From the NCBI GenBank assembly GCA_015665415.1, contig JADFAE010000009.1, forward strand, positions 62,001 to 126,000: a stretch of DNA of 64,000 nt, in the 5' to 3' direction. The first letter of the stretch is position 1, and each line of letters begins with the position of its first letter. Shown here piece after piece: positions 34,767-43,478 of the stretch. This DNA comes from Roseobacter sp. (GTDB lineage Bacteria; Pseudomonadota; Alphaproteobacteria; Rhodobacterales; Rhodobacteraceae). The position numbers and the translations under genes were made by a program. Under the pieces are notes generated by a model. It worked only from the letters and a program-made list of their open reading frames with translations, had not been told where the DNA came from and did not search any database.

Positions 34767-35948
34767 ATGACTCGAAGCAACTATACTTTCACCTCGGAAT
34801 CCGTGTCCGAGGGGCATCCCGACAAGGTCTGTGACCGGATCTCGGATGCGGTTCTCGACGCCTTTTTGGCCGAAGAACCCGAAGCCCGCGTGGCGGCAGA
34901 GACCTTTGCGACCACCAATCGTGTCGTCATCGGCGGCGAGGTGGGCCTGTCGGACCAGGACAAGCTGCATGACTACATGGGCAAGATCGACGCGATCACC
35001 CGTGCCTGCATCAAAGACATCGGTTATGAGCAGGACAAGTTCCACCACGAAACCGTGGAAGTGACCAATCTGCTGCACGAACAATCTGCGCATATTGCGC
35101 AGGGTGTGGATGCTTCGGGCGACAAGGACGAAGGCGCTGGCGACCAGGGCATCATGTTCGGTTATGCCACCACGGAGACGCCGCAGCTGATGCCGGCTCC
35201 GATCCAGTATAGCCATGCGGTTTTGCGTCGTCTCGCTGAGGTGCGCAAGAACGGCACCGAGCCGGCGTTGGGCCCCGATGCCAAGTCGCAGCTTTCCGTT
35301 GTTTATGAAAATGGCAAGCCGGTGCGCGTCAGCTCGCTGGTGTTGTCGACCCAGCATCTGGACGCAAGTCTGACTTCCAACGACATCCGCGCCATCGTGG
35401 CCCCCTATTTCCACGAAGTTCTGCCCGAAGGCTGGCTGACAGATGAGACCATCTGGCACGTCAACCCCACCGGAAAATTTGTCATTGGTGGCCCCGATGG
35501 CGATGCTGGCCTCACAGGACGCAAGATCATCGTGGATACCTATGGCGGCGCGGCCCCTCATGGCGGTGGGGCCTTCTCTGGCAAGGATCCGACCAAGGTG
35601 GATCGCTCAGCCGCCTATGCGGCGCGGTATCTGGCCAAGAACGTTGTCGCGGCTGGCATGGCAGAGCGTTGTACCATTCAGTTGGCCTATGCCATTGGCG
35701 TCTCCAAGCCGTTGTCGATCTATGCCGACACCCATGGCACCGGCGAAGTAGCCCCGGCGGCGATTGAAAAGGCGATTGATCAGGCGATGGACCTGACCCC
35801 ACGTGGCATCCGCCAGCATCTGGGTCTGAACAAGCCGATTTATCAGCGCACCGCAGCCTATGGCCATTTTGGCCGCGAACCCGATGCTGATGGCGGCTTT
35901 AGCTGGGAACGTACCGATCTGGCCGAGGCCTTGAAAAAGGCTGTCTAG
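34767..35948 (+). CDS. metK: S-adenosylmethionine synthase
   Basis: 393-residue enzyme making S-adenosylmethionine from methionine and ATP. The N-terminal ATP motif is [20 protein letters not shown]. The hexapeptide region is [12 protein letters not shown]. The phosphate-binding signature [19 protein letters not shown] is intact. The length is normal. Expression is probably set by the leader riboswitch through access to the GGAG site. A strong terminator follows directly. Confidence 0.97.
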   Translation: MTRSNYTFTSESVSEGHPDKVCDRISDAVLDAFLAEEPEARVAAETFATTNRVVIGGEVGLSDQDKLHDYMGKIDAITRACIKDIGYEQDKFHHETVEVTNLLHEQSAHIAQGVDASGDKDEGAGDQGIMFGYATTETPQLMPAPIQYSHAVLRRLAEVRKNGTEPALGPDAKSQLSVVYENGKPVRVSSLVLSTQHLDASLTSNDIRAIVAPYFHEVLPEGWLTDETIWHVNPTGKFVIGGPDGDAGLTGRKIIVDTYGGAAPHGGGAFSGKDPTKVDRSAAYAARYLAKNVVAAGMAERCTIQLAYAIGVSKPLSIYADTHGTGEVAPAAIEKAIDQAMDLTPRGIRQHLGLNKPIYQRTAAYGHFGREPDADGGFSWERTDLAEALKKAV

Positions 35949-35972
35949 GCCAACGCCAAGTGCTTGAAACAG

Positions 35973-36011
35973 GGGCCAAACCCTTCCGCAACGGAAGGGT
36001 TTGGCCCTTTT
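35973..36011 (+). terminator. Strong intrinsic terminator after metK
   Basis: A 16-bp perfect stem (GGGCCAAACCCTTCCG with its complement) has a CAA loop and TTTT after it. Very stable, so metK is monocistronic. Confidence 0.92.
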
Positions 36012-36057
36012 GCCTTTCTGTGGCAGGTTTGCCGCGCGAACAGAAAGGAACGACCTG

Positions 36058-36918
36058 ATGCTGATTGATGTGGGTTTGCCACTGTCCCTGGCCTTTATCA
36101 TGTTTTCACTGGGCTATGGCCTGACCCTGGCGGATTTCGGGCGGGTCATAACCATGCCGCGTGCCGTCGTGGTTGGGGTTTGCTTGCAGGTGGTCGCGGT
36201 GCCTGCCTTGGCCTATCTGGCGCTGATGCTGTTTGACCTGCCGCCCGCGATGGCGTTTGGGGTCATGCTCTTGTCCTTTTGCCCCGGAGGGGTAACCTCC
36301 AATATCCTGACCAAACTGGCAGGCGGGACTGTGGCTTTGTCGATCACACTGACGGCGATTGTCAGCTTGATGTCAGTGTTGACGGTTCCCATTCTGGTGG
36401 CCTGGGCGGCCACCCGATTTCTGGGGGCCGCCGCACCTGAGGTGGATGTCACCCGCATTGCCATGTCGATGGTGGCCATCACCGTGGTGCCGGTAGCATT
36501 GGGCCTGGTTGTGCGCGCCTTGGCAGCTGAATTTGCCATCCGCACCGAAGCGCTGCTGTCCCTGATTGCGACGGTGCTGTTTGTGCTCATTGTTGTGGTG
36601 GCGCTGGTCAGCAATTGGCAGCTGTTTGTCACCAGCATCGCAATGCTTGGCCCGATCCTGATCGGGTTGAATGCGCTGTTGTTGTTCCTTGGCATGTTCT
36701 GCGCCCGTGTCCTGGGGCTGAAGGGCAGCGATGGGCTGTGCATCTCGATTGAAATGGGTGTGCAGAATGCCGCGCTTGGCATTGCGGTTGCGGGTTTGGT
36801 GGCCCAGACCGGAGGCATTCCGGAATTCGCCATTCCGGCGGCGGTCTATGGTATCACCATGTATATCGTGACAGTTCCCGGGATGTTCGTTCTGCGCACG
36901 GCCTTTGGCCGGGATTGA
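36058..36918 (+). CDS. Bile acid:sodium symporter (BASS) family transporter
   Basis: 286-residue inner-membrane protein with about nine or ten hydrophobic segments. The start MLIDVGLPLSLAFIMFSLGYGL, the CPGGVTSNILTKLAGG sodium-site region and the later EMGVQNAALGIAVA crossover motif are characteristic of the BASS family. The substrate is unknown; relatives move organic anions such as bile acids, pantoate or keto acids. The ATG at 36058 has AAAGGA upstream. It sits between metK and trmB, which are often neighbours in alphaproteobacteria. Confidence 0.9.
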   Translation: MLIDVGLPLSLAFIMFSLGYGLTLADFGRVITMPRAVVVGVCLQVVAVPALAYLALMLFDLPPAMAFGVMLLSFCPGGVTSNILTKLAGGTVALSITLTAIVSLMSVLTVPILVAWAATRFLGAAAPEVDVTRIAMSMVAITVVPVALGLVVRALAAEFAIRTEALLSLIATVLFVLIVVVALVSNWQLFVTSIAMLGPILIGLNALLLFLGMFCARVLGLKGSDGLCISIEMGVQNAALGIAVAGLVAQTGGIPEFAIPAAVYGITMYIVTVPGMFVLRTAFGRD

Positions 36919-37010
36919 CCTGGAGGGCCATTGTTTTGCACTCTTGCAGCTGAGAAGGGGCAAGACCGATAGATCCTGACCCTGTGTACCCAGCTGTCGG
37001 AGACCCAACA

Positions 37011-37676
37011 TTGTTGAACCGCCTTATGATCGCCGCGCTCTTGTCCATGCTTCCCCTTGGCGTGATGGCTAAGAAACAGGGATCGGATCAGATCCCGGGT
37101 GAGAGGCCGGAGCGGTTCGAGGTGAGTGGCGAGATCCTGATCTATGATACCGAGAAGGTTGAGGGCGACATTCGCCAGGACGACATAGATCAGTTCAAAG
37201 AGGCCCTGCGGGGGAACAGCCAGATCCGGGAATTGCATCTCAACAGCAGTGGCGGCAGTGTCTATGCCGCGACAGAAATCGCCAAGATTGTGATGGATCA
37301 CGGTCTCAATACCTTGGTTGATGGCATGTGTATCAGCGCCTGCGTCGATGTCTTTCTTGCCGGTCAGCGTCGCCGCATGACGCTGGGATCCAAGATCGGG
37401 TTTCACCAGCGCAGCTGGGATCCGGCCTCTGTGGAAAAGTATTATCACGGTTGGCGGGAAGACAATGATGGGGCCACGCCCTTTGACTTTGGCTCCTGGA
37501 TCTATGGTGATACCCAGTCAGAGGTCTACGGGCATATGACCTATATGGTGTCGCGCGGGGTGGAGCCGGGATTTGTCATCAAGACTTTGCAAGCGGTAGC
37601 AAGCGAGGAATGGTATCCGACCCGGCTACAGATGATTGCCGCCGGCGTGTTGCGCGAAGAGGTGCCGCAGAACTAG
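37011..37676 (+). CDS. Periplasmic ClpP/crotonase-fold protein
   Basis: 221 residues. A signal peptide (LNRLMIAALLSMLPLGVMA) precedes a ClpP-like fold: HLNSSGGSVYAATEIAKIV, then the Ser region MCISACVDVFLAG and His in IGFHQRSW. These places match the oxyanion loop, nucleophile and His of the SDH/ClpP-like superfamily (COG3904-like). It may be a protease or only a related fold. The TTG at 37011 is preferred because GGAG lies eight bases upstream; an upstream GTG at 36984 would spoil the signal peptide. It is probably exported. Confidence 0.75.
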   Translation: MLNRLMIAALLSMLPLGVMAKKQGSDQIPGERPERFEVSGEILIYDTEKVEGDIRQDDIDQFKEALRGNSQIRELHLNSSGGSVYAATEIAKIVMDHGLNTLVDGMCISACVDVFLAGQRRRMTLGSKIGFHQRSWDPASVEKYYHGWREDNDGATPFDFGSWIYGDTQSEVYGHMTYMVSRGVEPGFVIKTLQAVASEEWYPTRLQMIAAGVLREEVPQN

Positions 37677-37797
37677 GGCAGGGCGTCTTTGGTCTGGTCT
37701 CTCTTGACCTGAGAGGCGGCTTGCGGCAGATGGACGGCCAGTTTCTGTCCCCTCTCGCCTGCACAACGTTGGGCCGACCAAAGGATGCCGCCGCGCC

Positions 37798-38571
37798 ATG
37801 TCCGATGACAAATCACCCAATGATGCCCCCGCTCTGCACAGAGATCAGGATGCCGCTGCCGCTGAGGGCCATCAGAGCGGTGCGCCCTGGCGCAATTTCT
37901 ACGGACGCTTCAGCGGCAAGGCGCTGAAGGACAGCCAGCGTCGCTATCTGGCGGAGGACCTCGAAGATCTCAGCCCCGGTGCCGTGACCTGGGAAGCCAA
38001 CCCTGATCGCACAGCGCTGGATCTGGAGGCCTTGTTTGGGGGCCGCGAAACCTGGCTGGAAGTCGGCTTTGGCGGCGGCGAACATCTGGTGCATCAGGCC
38101 AGCTCCAACCCGGATGTGGGCATCATCGGTGCGGAACCCTTTATCAATGGTGTGGCCATGCTGCTGGGCAAGATCCGCAAGGCGGGCTGTGACAATATCG
38201 CTGTGCATCCGGGGGATGCGCGTGATTTGATGGATGTGATCCCACCGCAGTCGATCGCCAAGGCCTTTCTGCTGTATCCCGATCCCTGGCCCAAGACCCG
38301 CCACCACCGTCGCCGGTTTGTGACGCAAGAACATCTGGAGCCCTTGGCACGCTGTCTCAAGCCCGGCGCGATTTTCCGTGTGGCCACCGATATTCCCGAC
38401 TATGTGCGCCAGACTCTGGAAGAGGTGCCAAAGGCCGGGTTTGAATGGTTGGCCAGCGAGGCCGCAGATTGGCGTGAGCCTTGGGGTGACTGGATTTCCA
38501 CCCGCTATGAGCAAAAGGCCCTGCGTGAGGGGCGCACCCCGACCTATCTGACCTTCCGCCGACTGGGATAG
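37798..38571 (+). CDS. trmB: tRNA (guanine-N7-)-methyltransferase
   Basis: 257-residue SAM-dependent enzyme forming m7G46 in tRNA. The SAM motif is [11 protein letters not shown], and the catalytic/substrate motif [16 protein letters not shown] is diagnostic. The C-terminal end ([17 protein letters not shown]) is typical. About 40 extra residues at the N-terminus are polar and probably disordered. It uses the product of metK located 2 kb upstream. Confidence 0.95.
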   Translation: MSDDKSPNDAPALHRDQDAAAAEGHQSGAPWRNFYGRFSGKALKDSQRRYLAEDLEDLSPGAVTWEANPDRTALDLEALFGGRETWLEVGFGGGEHLVHQASSNPDVGIIGAEPFINGVAMLLGKIRKAGCDNIAVHPGDARDLMDVIPPQSIAKAFLLYPDPWPKTRHHRRRFVTQEHLEPLARCLKPGAIFRVATDIPDYVRQTLEEVPKAGFEWLASEAADWREPWGDWISTRYEQKALREGRTPTYLTFRRLG

Positions 38572-38675
38572 CCGCAACAGGCGGGGAGGGGATCGGTGCT
38601 GGACCCTCCGCTTGCAATTCGTTACCGATAGCGGAAACGGAACAGACCGACACGATCAAGACTAAAGGAAGCGCC

Positions 38676-40022
38676 ATGTCCGGACACGGTACCCCCATCC
38701 CGATGACCTCTCACCGTGCTGAGCCCCTCAAAGGCCTGGCCGAGGTGCCGGGAGACAAGTCGATCTCGCATCGCTCGTTGATCCTGGGTGCCATGGCCGT
38801 TGGCGAGACCAAGATCTCGGGACTGCTGGAAGGCGACGACGTTCTGGACACCGGCAAGGCGATGCAGGCCTTTGGTGCTGAGGTGGTGAACCACGGTGGC
38901 GGCAATTGGTCGGTGCATGGCGTGGGCGTTGGCGGCTTTGCCGAACCGGATCAGGTTATTGACTGTGGCAACTCCGGTACTGGCGTGCGTTTGATCATGG
39001 GCTGTATGGCGACCTCGCCGATTTCGGTGACCTTCACCGGGGATGCCAGTCTCAATGGCCGTCCCATGGCGCGGGTCACGGATCCGCTGGCACTGTTTGG
39101 CGCAAAAACTGTTGGCCGCCAGGGCGGGCGACTGCCGATGACCATCGTTGGAGCCGCAGAGCCGACCCCGGTGCGCTACGTGGTGCCGGTGCCGTCGGCG
39201 CAGGTGAAATCTGCTGTATTGCTGGCGGGGCTGAATGCTCCGGGCAAAACCGTGGTGATCGAGAAGGAAGCCACCCGGGACCATTCCGAGCGCATGCTGG
39301 CGGGATTTGGCGCGGAGATCGCCGTCGAGGAAACCGACGAGGGCCGAGTAATCACCCTGACGGGGCAGCCAGAGTTGAAGCCGCAGGTGATTTCGGTGCC
39401 TCGCGATCCGTCCTCTGCGGCTTTCCCAGTCTGTGCAGCGCTGATCACGCCGGGGTCGGATGTACTGGTGCCGGGTATCGGCCTCAACCCCACCCGTGCG
39501 GGTCTGTTTTACACCCTACAGGACATGGGCGCAGATCTGACCTTTGAAAACAAACGCGAAGAGGGCGGCGAGCCGGTCGCGGATCTGCGGGCCCGTTTCT
39601 CGCCGCAGATGAAAGGCATCGAGGTGCCGCCAGAGCGCGCGGCCTCGATGATCGACGAATATCCAGTGCTGTCGGTTGTGGCCTCTTTTGCCAGTGGCAA
39701 GACCATGATGGCGGGCGTGAAAGAGCTGCGGGTGAAGGAAAGCGACCGCATTGATGCCATGGCGCGGGGGCTGCGCGCCAACGGGGTCACCGTGGACGAA
39801 GGGGAGGACTGGTGGTCGGTCGAAGGTCTGGGGCCAGAGGGCGTGCCGGGCGGGGCCACCTGCGAGAGCTTCCTGGATCACCGCATAGCCATGTCCTTTA
39901 TGGTGATGGGCATGGGGGCGCAGAATCCGGTTTCGGTGGATGATGGCAACCCGATCACTACCTCTTTCCCAATCTTTGAACCGCTGATGACCGGCCTGGG
40001 CGCCAAGCTGACCAAAGGTTGA
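38676..40022 (+). CDS. aroA: 3-phosphoshikimate 1-carboxyvinyltransferase (EPSP synthase), class II-like
   Basis: 448-residue shikimate-pathway enzyme. It carries the motifs used to define class II EPSP synthases: GDKSISHR near the start, [15 protein letters not shown] and NPTR. The glyphosate-contact segment reads CGNSGTG, with Gly where the tolerant CP4 enzyme has Ala, so class II architecture does not by itself imply tolerance here. AAGGA precedes the ATG. cmk follows 21 bp later, forming the usual aroA-cmk pair. Confidence 0.95.
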   Translation: MSGHGTPIPMTSHRAEPLKGLAEVPGDKSISHRSLILGAMAVGETKISGLLEGDDVLDTGKAMQAFGAEVVNHGGGNWSVHGVGVGGFAEPDQVIDCGNSGTGVRLIMGCMATSPISVTFTGDASLNGRPMARVTDPLALFGAKTVGRQGGRLPMTIVGAAEPTPVRYVVPVPSAQVKSAVLLAGLNAPGKTVVIEKEATRDHSERMLAGFGAEIAVEETDEGRVITLTGQPELKPQVISVPRDPSSAAFPVCAALITPGSDVLVPGIGLNPTRAGLFYTLQDMGADLTFENKREEGGEPVADLRARFSPQMKGIEVPPERAASMIDEYPVLSVVASFASGKTMMAGVKELRVKESDRIDAMARGLRANGVTVDEGEDWWSVEGLGPEGVPGGATCESFLDHRIAMSFMVMGMGAQNPVSVDDGNPITTSFPIFEPLMTGLGAKLTKG

Positions 40023-40043
40023 AGCCGTAGGAGCATGCCGCAG

Positions 40044-40655
40044 ATGACCGCCAGTTTCACCATTGCCATCGACGGGCCTGCAGCTGCGGGCAAGGGTACC
40101 ATTTCCAAGGCCGTGGCAGCCGAACTGGGCCTGGGGCATCTCGACACCGGTCTGTTGTATCGGGCCGTTGGCGTGCGCGTTCTGGAGGGCATCCCGGCCA
40201 TCGAGGCGGCAAGAACCTTGACGCCCGAGGATCTGGCGCGCCCGGATTTGCGTGGGCGCGAGGCGGCACAAGCGGCCTCCAAGGTGGCGGTCATTGCCGA
40301 GGTGCGCGCGGCCCTGGTGGATTTTCAACGCGCCTTTGCGCGCCGTGCGGGCGGGGCCGTGCTGGATGGTCGCGATATCGGCACGGTGATTTGCCCCTAT
40401 GCCGAGGTGAAGCTCTTTGTCACCGCCAGCGCCGAAGTCCGTGCGCAGCGGCGTTTTCTGGAACTATCGGCCAAGGGCCAGTCGATTTCGCTGGAGGAGG
40501 TTCTGGCGGATGTGAAGGAACGGGACGAGCGCGACATGAACCGCGCCGAAGCCCCTTTGAAACCGGCTGAGGATGCGGTGGTGATCGACACCAGCGCGCT
40601 CAGCATCGAAGCCGCGATTGCCCTGGCCCTGCAAGAGGTCGCGGCACACCGTTGA
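40044..40655 (+). CDS. cmk: Cytidylate kinase
   Basis: 203-residue kinase phosphorylating CMP and dCMP. The P-loop is [17 protein letters not shown], the CMP-binding region includes [12 protein letters not shown], and [11 protein letters not shown] is conserved. AGGAG lies ten bases before the ATG at 40044 but only one base before an ATG at 40035, so the later start is chosen. In alphaproteobacteria rpsA normally follows cmk; here a long gene-free stretch follows instead. Confidence 0.94.
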   Translation: MTASFTIAIDGPAAAGKGTISKAVAAELGLGHLDTGLLYRAVGVRVLEGIPAIEAARTLTPEDLARPDLRGREAAQAASKVAVIAEVRAALVDFQRAFARRAGGAVLDGRDIGTVICPYAEVKLFVTASAEVRAQRRFLELSAKGQSISLEEVLADVKERDERDMNRAEAPLKPAEDAVVIDTSALSIEAAIALALQEVAAHR

Positions 40656-41413
40656 GCACCCTTCGGGGCTTTGGCGACATACCTCCTGCCTGCTTTGGTT
40701 GGGGTCGCGTAGCGGTGGCGTGGTCCAAGGGTTCTCAACGGATCGACGCAACAGAGGCGCTGAATCCTTCTGCTAGGGTTTCGAATCCCTGCCTTTGATG
40801 ATGCTCCGGCGTGAAGCAGAGTCCGTGCCCTACTGTTCATCGCCTCTCATCAGATCCTTACAGACTTGCAGCCTTGTGAATGCATGCAAGGGGCGTGTCG
40901 GCCTGGTCCGATACGAAGCCATGGGCGTGGGAGCGAGAAGCCGTCAATCCGGATATTAGCTGCCAGTCGCTTGCGGGGTCCGGTTCTGTTGCCGGGGGAT
41001 CGCCTTGTGCAAGGTCTTAACGTGGCGCGGTGTTCTTAAGAGATTGGAAAGTCGAAAGAGGGCGAACCTGGCTGCCCAGAGGGACTGATTCTTGCCCCAA
41101 TTGGGGGTGATGTGGCCAGAAGCCTCCCAGTTCTTACCGGAACCTTTCGCTCTCAGGTGGTTTTTTGGGGGAGGAGGGGGGTAAAAAGTCCATGTTTTTA
41201 CAAGTATTTGTCTAAAACCTTAAGGAGAGTCTTAACGCCGGGTGGCCTTTTACCCCCATTTAGCGCCATTCTGGGGCATCAATAACCGGGGGGTTAGGGA
41301 ATTGTTAACGCTGTCACATTCTGTCCATTTTTTCGTCCACCAAGCGCAAGATTGGGCCCCATTCCAGCCGCACGACTGAACAACGATGTCGACGTGGGAA
41401 TTTGGAGTGGAAA
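40656..41413. other. 758-bp gene-free stretch after cmk
   Basis: No convincing protein gene on either strand. It contains a dyad GTAAAAA-N7-TTTTTAC at 41181-41201, G-runs around 41165-41180 and a possible promoter area just before the trypsin-like gene. A tRNA-like T-arm near 40775 does not belong to a foldable tRNA. The segment may be a rearrangement scar, since rpsA would be expected here. Confidence 0.5.
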
Positions 41414-42127
41414 ATGAAACGACTAATCGCAGTGGCTGCGGCCTACTTGCTTGCAAGTATGCCCAGCGGCGCGAGGGCGGGTGATCCGCAATTTGGTGTC
41501 AAATCGCTACCTGGGTGGGAAGCGGTTGGACGTCTGAATATTTCGGGGCGGAATATGTGCACCGGATCCTTGATTGCGCCAAACTTGGTAATAACAGCGG
41601 CTCATTGCCTGTTCGACCCGACATCGGGGCGGGCGATTGACCCGACGACGATCAAATTCGAAGCCGGTCTCATGGGACGGCGGTCCAAGGCTGCGCGCAA
41701 AGTTTCCAAGGCCGTGGTGCACCCAGCCTATGTGCACCGCCAGGTTGGGAACTCGCAGATTGGCAGTGACATTGCGGTATTGCGTTTGTCGCGACCGATC
41801 AACTCGAATGAGATTCGGCCTTTGACCATGGCTTGGGACGCGGATCGCGGTGACGCCGTCGATGTGCTGTCCTACAATTACAATCAGGCGACCCGGCCCA
41901 GCCTTGAGCGCAGTTGCGAGGTGTTGGCAAAGCAGAGTACGACATTGGTCATGTCCTGCCGGGTCGATTTTGGTGCTTCGGGCGCCCCGGTTTTTCAGGT
42001 GACCCCAGGTCAGGTCCCCAAGCTGGTCTCGGTGATTTCTGCCAAGGCGGCGATGGGAAACAAGCGGGTGTCGATTGGTACCGCGCTCGACTCCTCGCTC
42101 TGGCGACTGATGCAACAGGCCGGTTAG
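41414..42127 (+). CDS. Secreted trypsin-like serine protease
   Basis: 237 residues. A signal peptide (KRLIAVAAAYLLASMPSGARA) precedes an S1-fold domain: N-terminal strand GWEAVGRLNI, catalytic His in TAAHC, Asp in GSDIAVLRL, Ser in FGASGAPVF. The residue before the Ser is Ala instead of the usual Asp, as in some glutamyl-endopeptidase-like members, so activation may not follow the trypsin model. Cys residues in CTGS/AHC and CEVL/SCRV could form two disulfides. GGAG precedes the ATG. It converges with the type I secretion module. Confidence 0.87.
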   Translation: MKRLIAVAAAYLLASMPSGARAGDPQFGVKSLPGWEAVGRLNISGRNMCTGSLIAPNLVITAAHCLFDPTSGRAIDPTTIKFEAGLMGRRSKAARKVSKAVVHPAYVHRQVGNSQIGSDIAVLRLSRPINSNEIRPLTMAWDADRGDAVDVLSYNYNQATRPSLERSCEVLAKQSTTLVMSCRVDFGASGAPVFQVTPGQVPKLVSVISAKAAMGNKRVSIGTALDSSLWRLMQQAG

Positions 42128-42305
42128 CAAATACGTCCCTCCTTGGCGACGTTCCCAAGCCGACCGCTGCTAGAATGGCAGCGGAAGGTTTGACATCTGG
42201 CCCGGCGTCAACAGGGGCGCGTGGGACGGATTTATCGAGAAAGGCTCCGCTGTGTTGCGCGGACCGAGCCCAAGACAGTCAGGCGTTGCGTTCTTGTGCT
42301 GCGCC

Positions 42306-43478
42306 TCAAGGTTCACGAAAAGCTTCTTGCGATTTGTACAGCGGCTTCAGCAGATAGTTGAGAATGGTTTTTGACCCGGTCTGCAATTCTGCGGTGGCGC
42401 GCATGCCAGGTCGGATTTCAATCCCCTGCTGACGCTCGGTGAAATCGGAGCGATCCACCCGGACAGTCACCCGGTAATAGGGCTCGCTGCGGGGATTGCG
42501 TTCATCTTCAAACGTATCGGCGGAGACAAAATCGACCTCCCCCTTGAGCGCGCCATAGATGGTGTAATCATAGGCCGAGAGCTTGATGGTGGCCCCCTGG
42601 CCGGTCTGCACGCTGGCGATATCCTTGGGATTGACTCGGGCTTCGACAAACAGTTCTTCGCCCATCGGAATGATCTCAAAGATTTCCTCGCCGGGGCGCA
42701 CAACACCACCGATGGTGGTCACGCCGAGGCTGTTGACGATGCCGGACATCGGCGAGGTGATCACGGTCCGGTGCAATTGATCCAGTGCCAGCCGCTGGTC
42801 TTGGCGCAGTGACGCCAGCTCCCGCAGGGCTTCGGAGTATTCCTCTGCCAGCTTCAGTTCGGTCTGGGTGCCGATTTCATTGTATTTGGCCTGGGCATCG
42901 GTGGCGGCTTTCTGCGACCGGTTCACTTCGATCAGGGCGACGATGTTCTGCTTGTAGAGCCGCTGCATATTGGCCAGTTCCTCGTTCAGCTGATCGAGGA
43001 TCTTGCGGGCACTGGTGCGGCGGCTGTCGAAATCGCTTTGCCGGGCATTGAGCAGCGCCCGTTCCGAGGCCAGGATTTCGGCGGATCGGCTGGCCAGTTC
43101 ATTCGGCACGGCGAATTCATAGGCACCGTCCATCTCGGCCTCAAGCCGGAACTGTTTGATCTCCAGGGTGTCGATCTGATCCTGCAGCTCATCTGCAATG
43201 GTGCGGAATTTGGTATCTTGCAGTTTGGCCAGCACCTGACCTGCCTGCACCTCGTCCCCCTGGCGCACATGCAATTCGGCCAGAATGCCGCCTTCAAGGT
43301 TCTGCACGATCTGTGCCCGCGAAGAGGACACAACTTCGCCTTCGCCGCGCACGATCTCATCCACTGAGGCAAAGGCGGCCCAGCCGATGAAGAGCAAAAG
43401 CGCCGCCCCGACCAGATAGACGATGCGACTGGCGCCACGCGCACTTTCTGCAAGATCGTAATGCGCGGCTGAACTCAT
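42306..43478 (-). CDS. Type I secretion membrane-fusion protein (HlyD family)
   Basis: 390-residue periplasmic adaptor linking the inner-membrane ABC exporter to TolC. A single N-terminal helix (IVYLVGAALLLFIGWAAFASVDE) is followed by a first biotinyl-lipoyl half (LEGGILAELHVRQGDEVQAGQVLAKL), a long coiled coil (~95-235), the second lipoyl half (TVITSPMSGIVNSLGVTTIGGVVRPGEEIFEI) and a beta-barrel end with IRPGMRATAEL. The start overlaps the ABC gene stop by 4 bp. Its partner genes and the adhesin lie upstream on the same strand. Confidence 0.93.
   Translation of the reverse strand: MSSAAHYDLAESARGASRIVYLVGAALLLFIGWAAFASVDEIVRGEGEVVSSSRAQIVQNLEGGILAELHVRQGDEVQAGQVLAKLQDTKFRTIADELQDQIDTLEIKQFRLEAEMDGAYEFAVPNELASRSAEILASERALLNARQSDFDSRRTSARKILDQLNEELANMQRLYKQNIVALIEVNRSQKAATDAQAKYNEIGTQTELKLAEEYSEALRELASLRQDQRLALDQLHRTVITSPMSGIVNSLGVTTIGGVVRPGEEIFEIIPMGEELFVEARVNPKDIASVQTGQGATIKLSAYDYTIYGALKGEVDFVSADTFEDERNPRSEPYYRVTVRVDRSDFTERQQGIEIRPGMRATAELQTGSKTILNYLLKPLYKSQEAFREP

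Noticed and set aside
40770-40795. tRNA-like T-arm (AGGGTTTCGAATCCCT) after cmk
   Set aside because: The loop is 8 nt, and no matching acceptor, D or anticodon arms could be placed around it. It also does not fit a permuted tmRNA, since no tag-like reading frame was seen.
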